The notes under the pieces were generated by a model. It saw only the letters and a list, made by a program, of their open reading frames with translations, did no database searches and was not told the DNA's origin. Positions 52,327 through 64,000 of a stretch of 64,000 bases of DNA are shown here, one piece after another. The stretch's first letter is position 1. The number at the start of each line of letters is the position of its first letter. Source of the DNA: Lateolabrax maculatus (Eukaryota > Chordata > Actinopteri > Acropomatiformes > Lateolabracidae). Position numbers and translations under genes: made by a program. The stretch spans positions 6,602,501 to 6,666,500 of the forward strand of contig CM062213.1 of assembly GCA_031216445.1 (NCBI GenBank), given 5' to 3'.

Positions 52327-52360
<34 letters not shown>

Positions 52361-52361
52361 T
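52280..52361 (+). mobile_element. LINE-type 3' tail ending in (ATCT)n
   Basis: AATTTCCCTTCGGGGATGAA followed by TAAAGTA and then (ATCT)n at 52327-52361 matches the usual 3' end of CR1/Rex-type fish retroposons: a small CCCTTCGGGG hairpin, AATAAAGTA and a tetranucleotide tail. The clade is tentative. Just upstream, 52254-52276 is a three-copy GATATTT tandem. Confidence 0.55.
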
Positions 52362-55300
52362 TTCAACAAATTTAGTAGCAGCCAACCTACATCATCTACA
52401 ACCTGAACAGCATGAATAAAGTTGATCATCATTAGATATAACAGCCTTCCTGCAATACAACACCAAGCACAATTAAGGCTGTCCCTGCGCAATTTCATCA
52501 AATATGACACACAGCTTGGTGCCATATGGAGGAGGAAATAAAGGTACATGTTGTCAAAGTAAGAAGCTTAATCAACATTCATATATATTAACAATCCTCG
52601 GGGCCATTGGCTGATGTGACAGGTAATGAAAGGAGAAAAATATAAGAATGGATTCATGGGGGCTCATAATTAGTATAGTCATAAAAAGTTTTAAAGCTTT
52701 CTCAACATCCCCATAACTGTTAGTGTCAAAATTTGGGATTTTTAATTTTTATATGATATATGACATATTTCAAAGTACACATAATTCAAATTTACCATTT
52801 GGATTTTACGAAGTATCAGTTTTAATGGCTGCTATTGATGAAATAGAAGAAAAGCAGATTTTTGATCATGGACACTGTCACTCTAGTCTCAGGTTAAGTG
52901 GCCAAAACTGGAGGCAGAGGTAACGAAGAGGGACAGGAGACAGGGTGTAGGTTTGAAGAAGCAGTGGTCTGAGCAGGTTGAGAATTTGGCACTGCTAAGA
53001 AGGTGCTGTTATTCTTGACACTTCTTTTGCAGTCACAGTATATCTACTTGACACGAGTGTCAGAAGTGACACTAATATGTATCCCTGATTCAGTACTATG
53101 TCATTAAGAGAGAAATAGTTCACATGTTAGATCATCTGCTTCTGTTGTCACTGTGCTTTGGGTGAGTCAGTCAATCAGCTAACTCTCCTGCCCTGTCCAA
53201 TCATCACCTGCCCAACCGGTCTGCCATTATCTCATTGTCTGTGTTGTAATATGCCGTATGTGTAAATCAATAATCACTGTGTAAAATAAGTGCTAGATCA
53301 GCTAAAGGTCAAATTAACGTCACAATTCCTTCAACTTTTATCGTGGGCACCGTTCGGTATTTGCAGTCAACGTGTCTTAGCTCGAGGATACAGCCTCACC
53401 ACACCTCTCCCAGGTTTCGTATGAGGAGTTTCACTTTAAGATATCCACTCTGGTCAGCTGACCTAAACCGGCAGCAGCAATGAAGTTTATAGCTCAAGGT
53501 GATGCATAAGTTGGCTTGCATTTTATTCTATTTAAAAAGGAAAATGGTCACATGAACAATGTGTCACAATTATTTAAATGACACACGGACATAATGGAGT
53601 TTTGTCATTTATTTAATGAGATACACGAGGTTGATATTACTAATACATGCAAGAAGTGTGGATTTAGCAAGATAAACATCAGCACAAGAATATCGTCCAA
53701 CTAAGTAACATCCTTTCCTCCAAGAACACCACAACAGAGTAGTTATATGTGTGAGCTATTATTTGCCATTGTATATTGTGTTTTTCGATGCAGAGAAGAA
53801 AATAAAAGACATCTTTCTGTTATTCATTTTCTTCAGTAGGTGTCCTGTGACAGCAGAAAGAGTAGGATTGAAAAGCAGTGGGTGTGTTGAAAAGTGTACG
53901 TACAAACCGATACTGCATTTACTCAGCGTATGAAACGGAAATGATGGCAAAATTGCTTCTCGATTCATTTCTCTGAGCTGGATGCAATTGCAATGAGTGT
54001 GACAAGCTGCAAATTGTGCAATCCCAAATGTTATTTAGCAATTCAGACAGGTAATCAAGACGAAGGAACTACACTGAGCTCTATTGTTAAATATTTCCAT
54101 CTCATACTTCCTTTTGTCTTGGCACACAAACACACACATACACACATTCAAATACACGTGCAGAAAGCTCCAGTGCTACGGACGTACTTATCTAATGACC
54201 TTGTACACGTAGTAAAGATATCCCCATTTGACACAGCTAATTGGTCGACGTGTCAGTGGATGTTTAGCGGCTTAGGAAATCACATCTGCCCATTGATTTC
54301 TCCCCACAACACCCCCTCCATCAGACATTGTATTGCTTAATCCAGTCTACAACTCTATTGTTGTGAATCCTCAATGGATTCTCAGGCAGAGGAGGAGGGG
54401 AGCAAGAAAGAGAGCGGGTGGGAGATCGAAAGAGAGGAGAGAGAACAAGCGATTAAGAGGCACTTGGGATGGGGAAGGTAAATTAGAGACTGCGGGTTTG
54501 TGTGCGTGAGAAAGAGAATCAAACAACCGCGTAGATGCAATCAGAGAGATCGGGATGCAGAGGAGTGGGCAGAATGGAGAATACAGCCGTGTTCCTCCTT
54601 TGTGCAGGAGCATATTTAATGGCAGGAGGTTGTCATGCGGCAGTATGCCTTCACATGCTACTGTGTCATGCCTCTTGTGTTGGTGCTGAGCTGCTGTGCC
54701 AGCTGAAGCGTGCAAGGTTGTGCTGTGGCATCTGCTCTCAGCTTTAAGCTTGTCTGCCCTCTGGTTGATCAGGAGAGTTTCTCTATCTTTCTGCCGCTGC
54801 ACTGAATCTTCTGATATTTTCAAACCTACTTTTAAGGCTAAATGTACAATTATTACCAGTTGAACATTTGTAGACACTGTTTATGGCAAAATTATCAGTC
54901 TAATAATTCAACAATAAAAGTCAGTTCATCCAAATCACAATAAACATTGAACTCACCTTCATTGAGTGGTATCTGCCAATGTGGTTAGATTTGGTTTGAA
55001 GTGCATTTTCGTTTGTCGGATTTGCTTTTAAACCTGAAAAATGAAGAACAGTGAGGTCTGTAAATTATCCAAAACATTGTTTATAGAAAGACAAAATGTT
55101 TTACTTTCAAGATGCGAAAACGTGACACCATAAATATCAAAACTTGGGCAAATAACTTCAAAGCTATAGGAGGAAATTTAGCTTTTCTATGATTTGGATA
55201 AAATGACCCTTTAAGTTTTTCTGCCTCCATTTTATAGAGAGATAATATACTATGACAGCCACTATGTCAAATGCACACATACATACAGAGTCTCTTTAAG

Positions 55301-56462
55301 CTGCCAGCACAGTTGCTATGGAAACAAAGTTTGTCCGGTTCAAATAAAGCCTCACAATTTGTGCGACCTTGGCTTGCTGGCCGAACTTGTCAGTCTACAT
55401 ACTCCAGCCCCCGCTGCATCATGGTCTGTAGTTAGTCGAAAACCTTCAGTTGGTCTGAAACACATTAAAGGTTTGTGTTGCAGTATCGTATCCAGGTACA
55501 CGGCGCTTTAAGGGCAGCAGTGTTTCAGGTGATGGTTATATGTCAGATCTTTTCTTTTGCCCCTTCACTTCTTGCACAAACACAGCATTATCCAGACTTA
55601 TGAACTGCTAATTTACAAACCTTTCAACTTCTCACAGACTTAAGCTGCTTTAAGACATACACTAACACTGACACACATATTCACACATTCAAACCCCATC
55701 CTCGCTGAACTCGGTTATCTGTGCAAATTAGTGGTTTTCAGAGCTCACACATAAGGTTTATCTACAGTCTTACATCATATGACCATTCTGGATGGATCAC
55801 ACCCATTACTTCTTCTCATCACAAGTAGAAATATTGCTGGAGGAAAGTGTCAACTTTATAAAATAACTACACCATCCACAGAATAAAAGTGTTCCGATTT
55901 TTCACACGGACAGTCTAAGATGTTGTATTCTGAAACTGATCTTGGAGTTGAATAACTGTTTATCCCCGTGGCTGAATCACTGACATGTTAAGCGTCACAT
56001 AGATAACTTCAAACGGAAACTATATTTTATATCAAATGACTGATTTCTGCCTATGATTCACTGGCACTAACATAGACAGAGGTCAGAGATGTATTAGTAG
56101 CATACTGCATATGAACATTAGAGCATTTTGTGTTCTTTATCTGGGAATGTTACTTTATTGTTCCCAATAGATCTGTGGCAAAATATTTACGGAAATATCA
56201 CAAGATCAAGCACTTACCCCTGAAAGCTTAAAAGGTGGTCCTGAAAAGTTTGGATCTTGAACACTCGCTTAGTCTGCTATGAATCATGACAGTTACAAAA
56301 ACTCAAATCAAAAGCATCAAAACATCCACTAGAATTTTTCAAATGACTCCTCCGTGTCCTCTGTATGTCTACGACTACATCAACACCTATTTAATGGCAT
56401 CCAAACTGTTGTTGAAAATAACAGCATGAGGTGCTACAGGATGTGATGAATGTGTGAATGTT

Positions 56463-56487
56463 GGTGTGTGTGTGTGTGTGTGTGTGT
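56463..56487 (+). repeat. (TG)n microsatellite
   Basis: Short pure GT run. Confidence 0.9.
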
Positions 56488-57004
56488 CTGGGGGAAAGTT
56501 TGAGAGACAAACAGCAGTCATAGATCTGGGTCATGTGCAGTGTGTGTCGAGGTTAAAGGCTGCCCCCACAGGTACTCTGCCTAGAAACAAAGTGTCCGTG
56601 CATGTTTGTGTGCGTCTGGTGCGGAGCTGGTTAGACAGATTCCTGAGCCGCCTGTCGGTGTGAGAAGCATGAAGTCATGGCGCATCAATCAGCAACCTGC
56701 CGTCTGAGGTGCCAGAGCTTCCACTGTACCTGGAGCGCTGGTAACCGCTGAGAGTGCACTTCATACCTGGTTAAACACTCTCCCCAAAAAACTCACTTTA
56801 CAGATGTCGTCTAAAAACAAGCACGGCTCGCTTGCTTCCAGTAACTTTACTTAGCGCAGAGATCCCTGCTGGTCCCATTCATTTGCTCTGTATTTCCAAA
56901 TAAAAGTGGAAACGGTTCAGAGCGAGAGGTGAATCATTTGGCTCGGCATGTGTCCTTTGAGATAACATACCATGGTTATACCAGAAATGTCTTGTCTTTA
57001 GAAG

Positions 57005-57038
57005 AGAGAGAGAGCGGGGGGGGGGGGGGGGGGGGGGG
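57005..57038 (+). repeat. (GA)n followed by G23
   Basis: gagagagagagc then 23 consecutive G at 57016-57038. Confidence 0.9.
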
Positions 57039-59636
57039 AAGAGAAATAACAAGCTCTCTGAAGTATACAGCATACAGTTCCACATGTCTAATTTGAGGGT
57101 CAGAGGACAAATTGCACAAAATGTCTTTCTTCACACTTATTTCTTTGTCAGGCACATTTAGCCTGACCTACACAATCGCCCGTGTGCATACAGCTCAAAT
57201 ATTTTGGATTTGGTTGTGCCCCCTGCCTTTGCGAATGTGTAAACCTACCTCCTACATCTAGAAAATAATTTTTCCTTTGATGACCTTTTCCTTTTGATCT
57301 GTGTTCTGCAATATTTTTTCCTGTACAACAAAAAGCCACAGACATGATTGATAATGCATGCATGCTCCGCTGGCTGCTGGCATATTGCTTTGATCTCCGT
57401 CAAAACTGAACGAGAGGAGCTGATAAAATGTAGGGCAAGACTTGTTCTGCTGGGTTAAAGGGAACTAGTGGTGCTTTGAATGAATGGTGAGACCCAACTG
57501 TTATATTGCTTTCACGCAAACATACACACAGAGTCTTGGAAATCAAAGCTCTCCAAATCGGACTGAAATTATGTTCTCAATCATTCTCCTAAGAACTGCA
57601 TTGGCCTCTCTTTCACCCCAATGGGAGTAGCACCGACAACCTCTAGTTCCTATCTCTGCTGAAAGACTGAAAGAAAGAAGAGTGGGATCTGACATGAGAC
57701 TGTCGAATGCAGACATCTCCTCTTGTACACGCTGTATATAGACTGGATCTAAAGTTCTGTGACAGCTTTGGCCTTTCCATAAGGGGCTTCAAGACCAAAC
57801 AATCAAAACACACACACAAACAGCATCTCTCATGCGCTCTCTTTGTCTCTCTTTTTCTCTCTCTCCCTCTGTCTAACAGCGCTGCTGGAACATGCATGTA
57901 TTATTCATTTAGCAGCTAGCAGGATGTGGGGCCTTGTCAAGAACTGAACCCACCACAGCGGCGAGCAGAGGGAAGCAGGGAGCAGCGGAGGGGGGATGGG
58001 AAGGAGGGAGAGAGGAGAAAGAAAGAGTGACAGAGGGAAAGAAAGATGGAGAGATGTTTTACCTGGAGAGCCAGTATCTGTGGGTCTAGGTACAGTAAAC
58101 AACTGACATTAAAGCAGGCACAGCCCAGGCGCAGGATGAACCTTATATGTCTCTTGCACATACACCCATTCCCTTAAGAGCAACATATCTCCACACCTCT
58201 TTCAAACAGGGAGTTGGACCAACAATCCCTCTGTGCCCCTCACCAGAGCTATCTCTGCAGTAGGAAATTGCTACTGAAGTTGAGGGCAGCCTCTCATCTT
58301 ACAGCGGTGTCACAGAAGCTAAAATCTAGGTGGAATATGTAAACTCTCAGCCAGCTGAGATTGGCTCCTCTGTCTCCCCCGGCCAATCTTAAACCGCAAT
58401 CGGACTGGCATTTTCTCCTCTCTCAGGCTGTCACTCAAGAGACATTTGTGGTTGAAAGAGTCGTAACACTCGGTCGGAATAAGCCATTACTCTGAAGATG
58501 GGCTTGCAGGCTCCCTGTAGGAGAGGGGGGAGGGTGGAGAGGGGATAACGGAGAGGAAAGAAAGTGGAGACAGGGATGCAGAAACAATGAAGGGGGAGAA
58601 GTGGGACACGGGGAAAGGTAGTAAAGGGTCAGACAGAGGAAGGTGAAAAGGGAGAATGACAAAGAATCAGGTAAGAGAGCAACACCAACTCTTATATGTG
58701 GATGGAAGTGATGAAAAATTGAGCCCGAGGGTAAAGGAAAATTACAGATGGACTATACACACAGGTTTAAATGGTCAAATCTCAAATGCCCCAAGGATGC
58801 CCACTTCGTCTGTGTGCAGAGAGCATATGTGCAAAGGGTGCAGTGGATAGAGGGCAGATAAAGGCCATGTTGTAGGAGGCATGTGGCAGGAGGTGGCAGA
58901 CATTTTATTAAGTTTAGGGTTGATGAAGGTCAGTTATTCTGTTAACTGCTGTTGAGTTATTACACGTGATTAATTTAATCTAATAACATTTGCGGGGATT
59001 TTGTACTCTGTTTTTCTACTGCATTGGACTACAGTTCAGGCATGTAGTGATGTGCTAATTTTGCACACCTGCTTGTACTACTCCGCTTTAATCAATATTT
59101 TCATATTAACAATGGAAAAAGGCACATGGCAGAAAGCAATGTGCACTGCACATAGACTGCACCCATTTTCACCAGGATTGTTCCATTTTCCTAGAAAAAA
59201 CAAATGCCTGCAGACTAATTTGAAACATTAATTGATTTATTTTTTGGATACAGATCTTCTAATATAGTGCAGCCAGTAACATAAAGACAAAAACAGGAAA
59301 GAGGAAAGGAATAGTAGCAGCGCTTAATTCAGCACATCACTTGTGATCAGCCTGGCTCTCCTGACAGACGACATGTGAACAAACAAGAGCCAGCACTGCT
59401 GTGAGTAAAAACAGGACCCAAGGGAGGGGCCGACCCCAAACCATGTGGCCCACCCTGACCCGCCGCCCCTGAGAGCGAGGACACGTCAGCACAATCACAT
59501 TATGCTAGATAAATGCCCAGCCTGCGCCAAAATATGTGTGGCTTCTTTATAACAGAAGGCTGCCACATGGCCCAATTTAGAAAAACACTAACTTGTGACT
59601 CTGAAGATAACACTGTCTGTATTGGGACACAATACA

Positions 59637-59663
59637 GTGTGTGTGTGTGTATGTGTGTGTGTG
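59637..59663 (+). repeat. (TG)n microsatellite
   Basis: GT run with one TA step. Confidence 0.9.
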
Positions 59664-60823
59664 GCACCAACACATGGTTATAATGCCCCAGAGCAAGACA
59701 GCTGCACAGTTGTGAAGACAGTAGAGAATAGAAAGGGCCTGCTGAACGTGATTTCTCCATACTGCACGCTCATAAAATGGTGCCCGGTGGCCTGAGAAAT
59801 CCTCAAACTATTCCATCAACAGACACGTTGTGTGATACAACAAATTAATAACATTTAGTGCCTTTTTCCCCGCTTCATAAAGAGCTTGAGCTAGTCTAAA
59901 ATGTAACATTTGTCATTGTACAGCACACTGCAGCAATGTATATGTCGTTTAAACTACTGCGTTAGGGCCTTGCATGTGTATTTGCTGTGTGATAAACAGC
60001 AAGTGAGTTGAGGTGAGGAGCATTACAAACCCTCCAAAGCCTGTTCAATCAACTTCTCTCTTCTGAACAAACTGGTTTGCTTTCAACTGTTAATCTTGCC
60101 CTCAGAGTAAGTGAGAGTTGTTGGCATGTTGGCAGGTGTCATTACCCAACAGCCCATGGGGGCGAGGGATTCACAAACAGGAAGTGATGATATTACTCTT
60201 CTTCCCCCAGGCTGTGGATTCCTGTCAGAGCTGCGGGAACGCTGTTATTATCATTACAAAAGCGCTCATTTGTTCGTCAGCTCCAGCAGCCGCAGCGATT
60301 ACTTTACACAGTGAAGATTAAAACAAGAATCACCCACATTTTTCATAACCCTCCTTCTTGTGTGATAACCCTTCTCCTGAATCCAGAAGAATTTTATACA
60401 TTTAATTCTATCTTTTGAGTAGATTTTGGAAAGATTAATATTTTGGATGAAGTGAGGAGAAGCGAGAAGTGATTTCCCCCGAGGTGGAGCTCCAGGCTGG
60501 AAGGAGCCGTGCTGCTGGTTGATTACCCCGGCAAGAGTGAGCCATGCGAGGGGGAGCGAAGAACTTCACGGGCTCCAAGGACGGGATCCATACTCTGGGA
60601 ATAAGTTAATCCCATAATGACTTCCCGAAGATGGCAGAGTCGTATCGGCTTTCTCAGCTCGGATAAGAAAGAGAAGGTAAGAGAGAATGAGGGGAGGGTG
60701 AAGGAGAGGGATAGAGGGGTTTGAGAAAGAGGAGGGAGAGCTGGATAACTCCTGTCTACCCCGGGGCACTGTAATTATATCTGAGGATGAGATAAATGTC
60801 CTTTAAACACACTCCCTTGCATG

Positions 60824-60825
<2 letters not shown>

Positions 60826-60868
<43 letters not shown>
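60826..60868 (+). repeat. (CA)n microsatellite
   Basis: Uninterrupted AC run; a second is 165 bp away in the same sense. Confidence 0.95.
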
Positions 60869-60872
<4 letters not shown>

Positions 60873-61031
60873 ACACAGGTAACGTATAGATGTTCCAGAC
60901 CTTGGGCATTTCTCCACAAGTCTCCAACTGAGTGAGTGATTTCTCTAAACTGCACCCTTGGGCCAACGCACGACCATAAGCCAGCCTGTCAGGAAAGCGG
61001 GACACACATTTGGTTAACTTCCCAGTGCAGA

Positions 61032-61033
<2 letters not shown>

Positions 61034-61077
<44 letters not shown>
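61034..61077 (+). repeat. (CA)n microsatellite
   Basis: Uninterrupted AC run after aaaa. Confidence 0.95.
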
Positions 61078-61078
<1 letters not shown>

Positions 61079-61974
61079 GCAATCTGGGGAGCGTGGGCCA
61101 GCAACGGTGTGAGAGGGAAATGGGTGATAAAATCCTCATTTTCCTTCATTGCCGGGTCGTTTGTCTTCGTCGTGCAGGCTGCTCGCCAGTCATGGAAATG
61201 CTGGCCGGCAACAGAGAGCTGAGTCACGTCAGGCGTTCATCGATCATTCGACTGTTTACTGTTACTCTCACTCGCTCTTTCGTTCCTTCTTTCACTCTCT
61301 CTGTCCGGCTATCCCTCACTCCAGCTCTATCTCTCACTCACGTAGACTCAGTGGGTATGACCCCACACAACCTCTCTTTATTTCTCTCCTCCACACTCTG
61401 TCATTAACTTCTGTTAATGGATGAAAACATTCTTACAGTGGAAGGGGATATTGATGGATGTTTTTCAGATAAGTTCGTGGACTGGACCCCGTGTGCACAA
61501 CCCAAGACTAACATTGTAAAGTAAGTGCTCCGTCAGCTGAGGAAACAGGGTTTTTTTTCCTCAGTATGTAGGGGGAAATTGGCAGTATTTGTCAGAGTGA
61601 ACGTGTGAGAACATCAGAAATAAACTCCCTCTGAAATATACAGTAGCAGAATAAACTCAGCAGAGCAGCCAACCCTGCTAACACTGAAGTGGTCTCTGGC
61701 TTGCGGAGTTGCAGCCTCATCTAGGCTCTTTTTTATTTGTATTTACTTTATTTTTTTTGAAAAAACAAAACATCAACAAGTAAATAAGTTAATGCATTTG
61801 ACCATACACCAGCCAACCGTAACTCAGCTCAGGAGGCCTGTCAAGTCTAGGATTTCTCCACATGCCAAAGTGGCGTTCAAGAAGTATACGAAGAGTTTCA
61901 AGGGTTCAGTTGTTCAGTTCTTTTTTTCTTTGCTGCAGATGTTGGCATAAGTTAGTAGCTGACTTCCGACAGTT

Positions 61975-62155
61975 GTGACTGTGTGTTGCTGTGTGTTGTT
62001 TATTTTTTTAGTGTTGCCGTCACTGCTTTTATTGTTTTATGGCCAATATTTTTAATGACTCTTGTTTGGTGTTTTCCCTGTGAAGCACTTTGTAAACCTT
62101 GTTTTGGAAAGGTGCTATATAAATAAAGTTTATCATTATCATTATTTATTATTAC
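61975..62155 (+). mobile_element. 5'-truncated LINE/SINE 3' tail (L2-clade type)
   Basis: CTGTGAAGCACTTTGTAAAC followed by TTTTGGAAAGGTGCTATATA, AATAAAGTTTATCATTATC and ATT repeats is the typical fish retroposon 3' end of L2-like elements. The 5' limit is approximate; no reverse transcriptase remains. Confidence 0.6.
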
Positions 62156-63216
62156 TTCCAAAGCCAAGGAGCATTAACTAACAACATTATTTTGTAGGAT
62201 TTCACGTAGTAACATGTGGTTTATTGGTAGCTTGTCATTTCAGCCGACTAAATCACTATGAAACGATATAAGATGCCTGCTTCTGAGTACTTCTCTCTGA
62301 AAATTACTAAAAATTTTAAGTGGTAAATCTGCCACTGTTATCATTGCAAATTACAAATGTGCTGTGGGAGAGTGGTAAGCTTTGGGTTATTCTTCCTCTA
62401 AATTTCATTTTAATTTCTTATTTTCATACAAAAGTGGAAGCAGCCACTGTCAAACTAATAAAAAGAGGTAAATCTCCACTTGTTAACTAGTTTTTACCTT
62501 TCAACCTCCCTAGTGGCTGATTTGCTTCAGAATGAAATCTTCACTTTGGCCTCAGTTTCACAGACGTAAAACTCGTTTTCATGAGAAAGTCAAAATCGCA
62601 ATTCTTAACCTGCAGAAAAAACACGTGCAATCGCCATGAAAAACAAACAATTCATAAAATGACCCAGGATGAGGAGGTCGTGATTGATGAGACAGCCGCG
62701 GCCCCGTGATTAGTCTTTCACCACCGTGATCCATTACCGTGTGGCGTGTTTAAAACTCACTGTTGGTGTAATCAGGTAACGTGGACCGAAGATGCAGACG
62801 GATGGGGTGGAGAGAAGCTCGGTCAACGACTCTGGTCTCACGCTGCTGTTTCCTGTGAGCTGCACAGGTGACGGAGAGAGAAAGAGAGATCTGGAGTTTG
62901 GCTGCAGCAGCTCCATGTGAAATCCTCCCTCTCTCCCTCTCTCTCTCTCTGTGCCTCTCCCACCCACACCGTCAAACTCCCATCGGCATCCAGCAAATCA
63001 CAAGTTCCTGTGTATGTGCAGGTGAGTGTGTTCGCCATTCAGCCGCCGGTGTGTGTGTGTGTGTGTGTGTCGGGGAGAAGACTGAAGACTTGTACTGTTC
63101 AGCTTGTACAGGATGACTCAGCAGCATTCAGCCCCCACGGGAACACAGGCTGCCTGTTAGTGCTCAGCTAATAAGACGCCTGCTTGAGCCGATGCGTCAC
63201 CATCCCACCTGTACAC

Positions 63217-63218
<2 letters not shown>

Positions 63219-63270
<52 letters not shown>

Positions 63271-63280
63271 CAGAGAGAGA
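63219..63280 (+). repeat. (GA)n microsatellite with CA interruptions
   Basis: Three GA blocks separated by 'acag' steps. Confidence 0.95.
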
Positions 63281-63673
63281 GTGGAGAAAGGAGGGGAAGG
63301 AAGAGATGCAGATGTAGCTATTAGAGAGAGCGTTATTCAAGTGTCTTGAAGATGAGTGCACCTGTCTCCAAGCACAAGCTGCTGCTCTCGTTCCCTCTCT
63401 CTTGTGAGTGTATCAGGCACAAAGGAACACACAGATACACTCAAACACTATGTTTTGTACTATACCGTGTACATCATACTGTTTTATGTGACTTTACATA
63501 AGCAGAGATCCATGTGTATAGACATATAGATAAAGGCATGAGTCCATTTAAAGGAAAATCATGGGTTTTGGTCGTCATTTCTATCAGCTATTACAAAATG
63601 TTCTTGTGTTAACTGACTGGATCTGTAGATACAAAAGGCATCACTACAAAAGAGTCTAAAATAGCAAAGACAT

Positions 63674-63803
63674 CCTGAATTTGATGGTGGCAGTAGAGAT
63701 ACAGACAGGAAACATGAGAAAGGGATATGATATGCAGCAAAGGTCCCGGCTGGAATTGAACTGGGGACATTGCAGTTTTACGGTGCGCTTCCAGACACCC
63801 AAA
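63674..63803 (-). mobile_element. tRNA-derived SINE fragment
   Basis: The minus strand shows a B-box-like CCAGTTCAATTCCAGCC (63765-63749) after AACTGCAATGTCCC, then GGGACCTTTGCTGCAT and a CT-rich body containing CCTGTCTGTATCTCTACTGCC. I recognise this order (AACTGCAATGTCC, GGTTCAATTCCAGCYGGGACC, TTTGYTGCATGTCA) from dispersed fish SINEs. The head is partly degraded and no clear tail or target duplication was found. Confidence 0.6.
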
Positions 63804-64000
63804 CAACAATCCTATTACCAGACTGAACGGTGTTATAGAACGATTCTGTAGAACCCTGAATTACATTCAGTTTCTGAATTTAAGATAAAATGTTTCGTAG
63901 ATTATTTATTCTTATTTGTAACATCAGCTCAAGCAACTACAGTATGAAAAATGCAGTGCACTATGAGTATCTGGATTGTGTACTCATAAAAGGGTATAAA

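Larger units (their letters stand above)
52200..64000. other. Gene-free stretch to the right edge
   Basis: It holds two LINE-type 3' tails (52280-52361; about 61975-62155), a SINE on the minus strand (about 63674-63803), microsatellites (56463-56487, 59637-59663, 60826-60868, 61034-61077, 63051-63071, 63219-63280), G23 at 57016-57038 and purine tracts (54380-54560, 57955-58060, 58505-58670). One weak exon candidate (62761-62859, minus) and a conserved-looking block (60090-60330) are described as findings. 54900-56400 shows nothing recognisable. Confidence 0.6.

Noticed and set aside
54371..54877. 168-codon minus frame
   Set aside because: Runs through a purine-rich tract with no recognisable domain.
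60775..61227. 150-codon minus frame with Cys-Val runs
   Set aside because: Cys-Val is the translation of TG repeats; the same applies to other CVCV or HTHT frames in the window.
1..64000. CRISPR array, operons, phage or bacterial mobile elements, retroviral genes
   Set aside because: No direct-repeat/spacer array, no dense gene packing and no integrase, gag, pol or env-like frames; tandem repeats are ordinary microsatellites.

Overview
This window looks like vertebrate, most likely teleost, genomic DNA. About twenty (CA/TG)n microsatellites of 25 bp or more, fish-type retroposon tails, tRNA-derived SINE pieces, long GA/CT tracts and only one strong coding exon all fit a fish intron/intergenic landscape. 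Nothing prokaryotic, viral or CRISPR-like is visible.

The only protein-coding sequence I can support is the first coding exon of a class A plexin, closest to plexin-A1 (plxna1), on the minus strand. The coding part is 7469-8650: the start ATG, a signal peptide and roughly the first four fifths of the Sema domain. A clean GT donor follows at 7468. A strong polypyrimidine-AG acceptor at 8916-8915 puts the 5' end of this exon at 8914, leaving about 264 nt of 5' UTR with a short upstream ORF.

Layout. 1-7468 is the start of the next plxna1 intron (other exons lie beyond the left end). 7469-8914 is the exon. 8915 to about 42.5-43.1 kb is best read as a very long 5' intron. A CpG-rich island at about 42.68-43.40 kb carries two minus-strand splice-donor candidates and is my candidate for the promoter and non-coding first exon. 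43.42-64.0 kb would then be upstream intergenic DNA, where I recognise no gene.

The non-coding part holds a MITE-like element with 19-bp imperfect terminal inverted repeats and an internal 12-bp perfect hairpin (3779-4052), tRNA-derived SINE remnants (about 4.5, 41.4 and 63.7 kb), two LINE-type 3' tails (52.3 and 62.1 kb) and a possible hAT-like MITE (32.2 kb). Possible regulatory sites include a cluster of nuclear-receptor half-sites with a CRE at 5.06-5.24 kb, a direct repeat DR1 at 34.26 kb, and several AT-rich homeodomain-motif clusters that look like conserved non-coding elements. These regulatory calls are inference without alignments. I found no convincing new biological system; the most useful results are the plxna1 start/UTR/promoter model and the MITE-like repeat.
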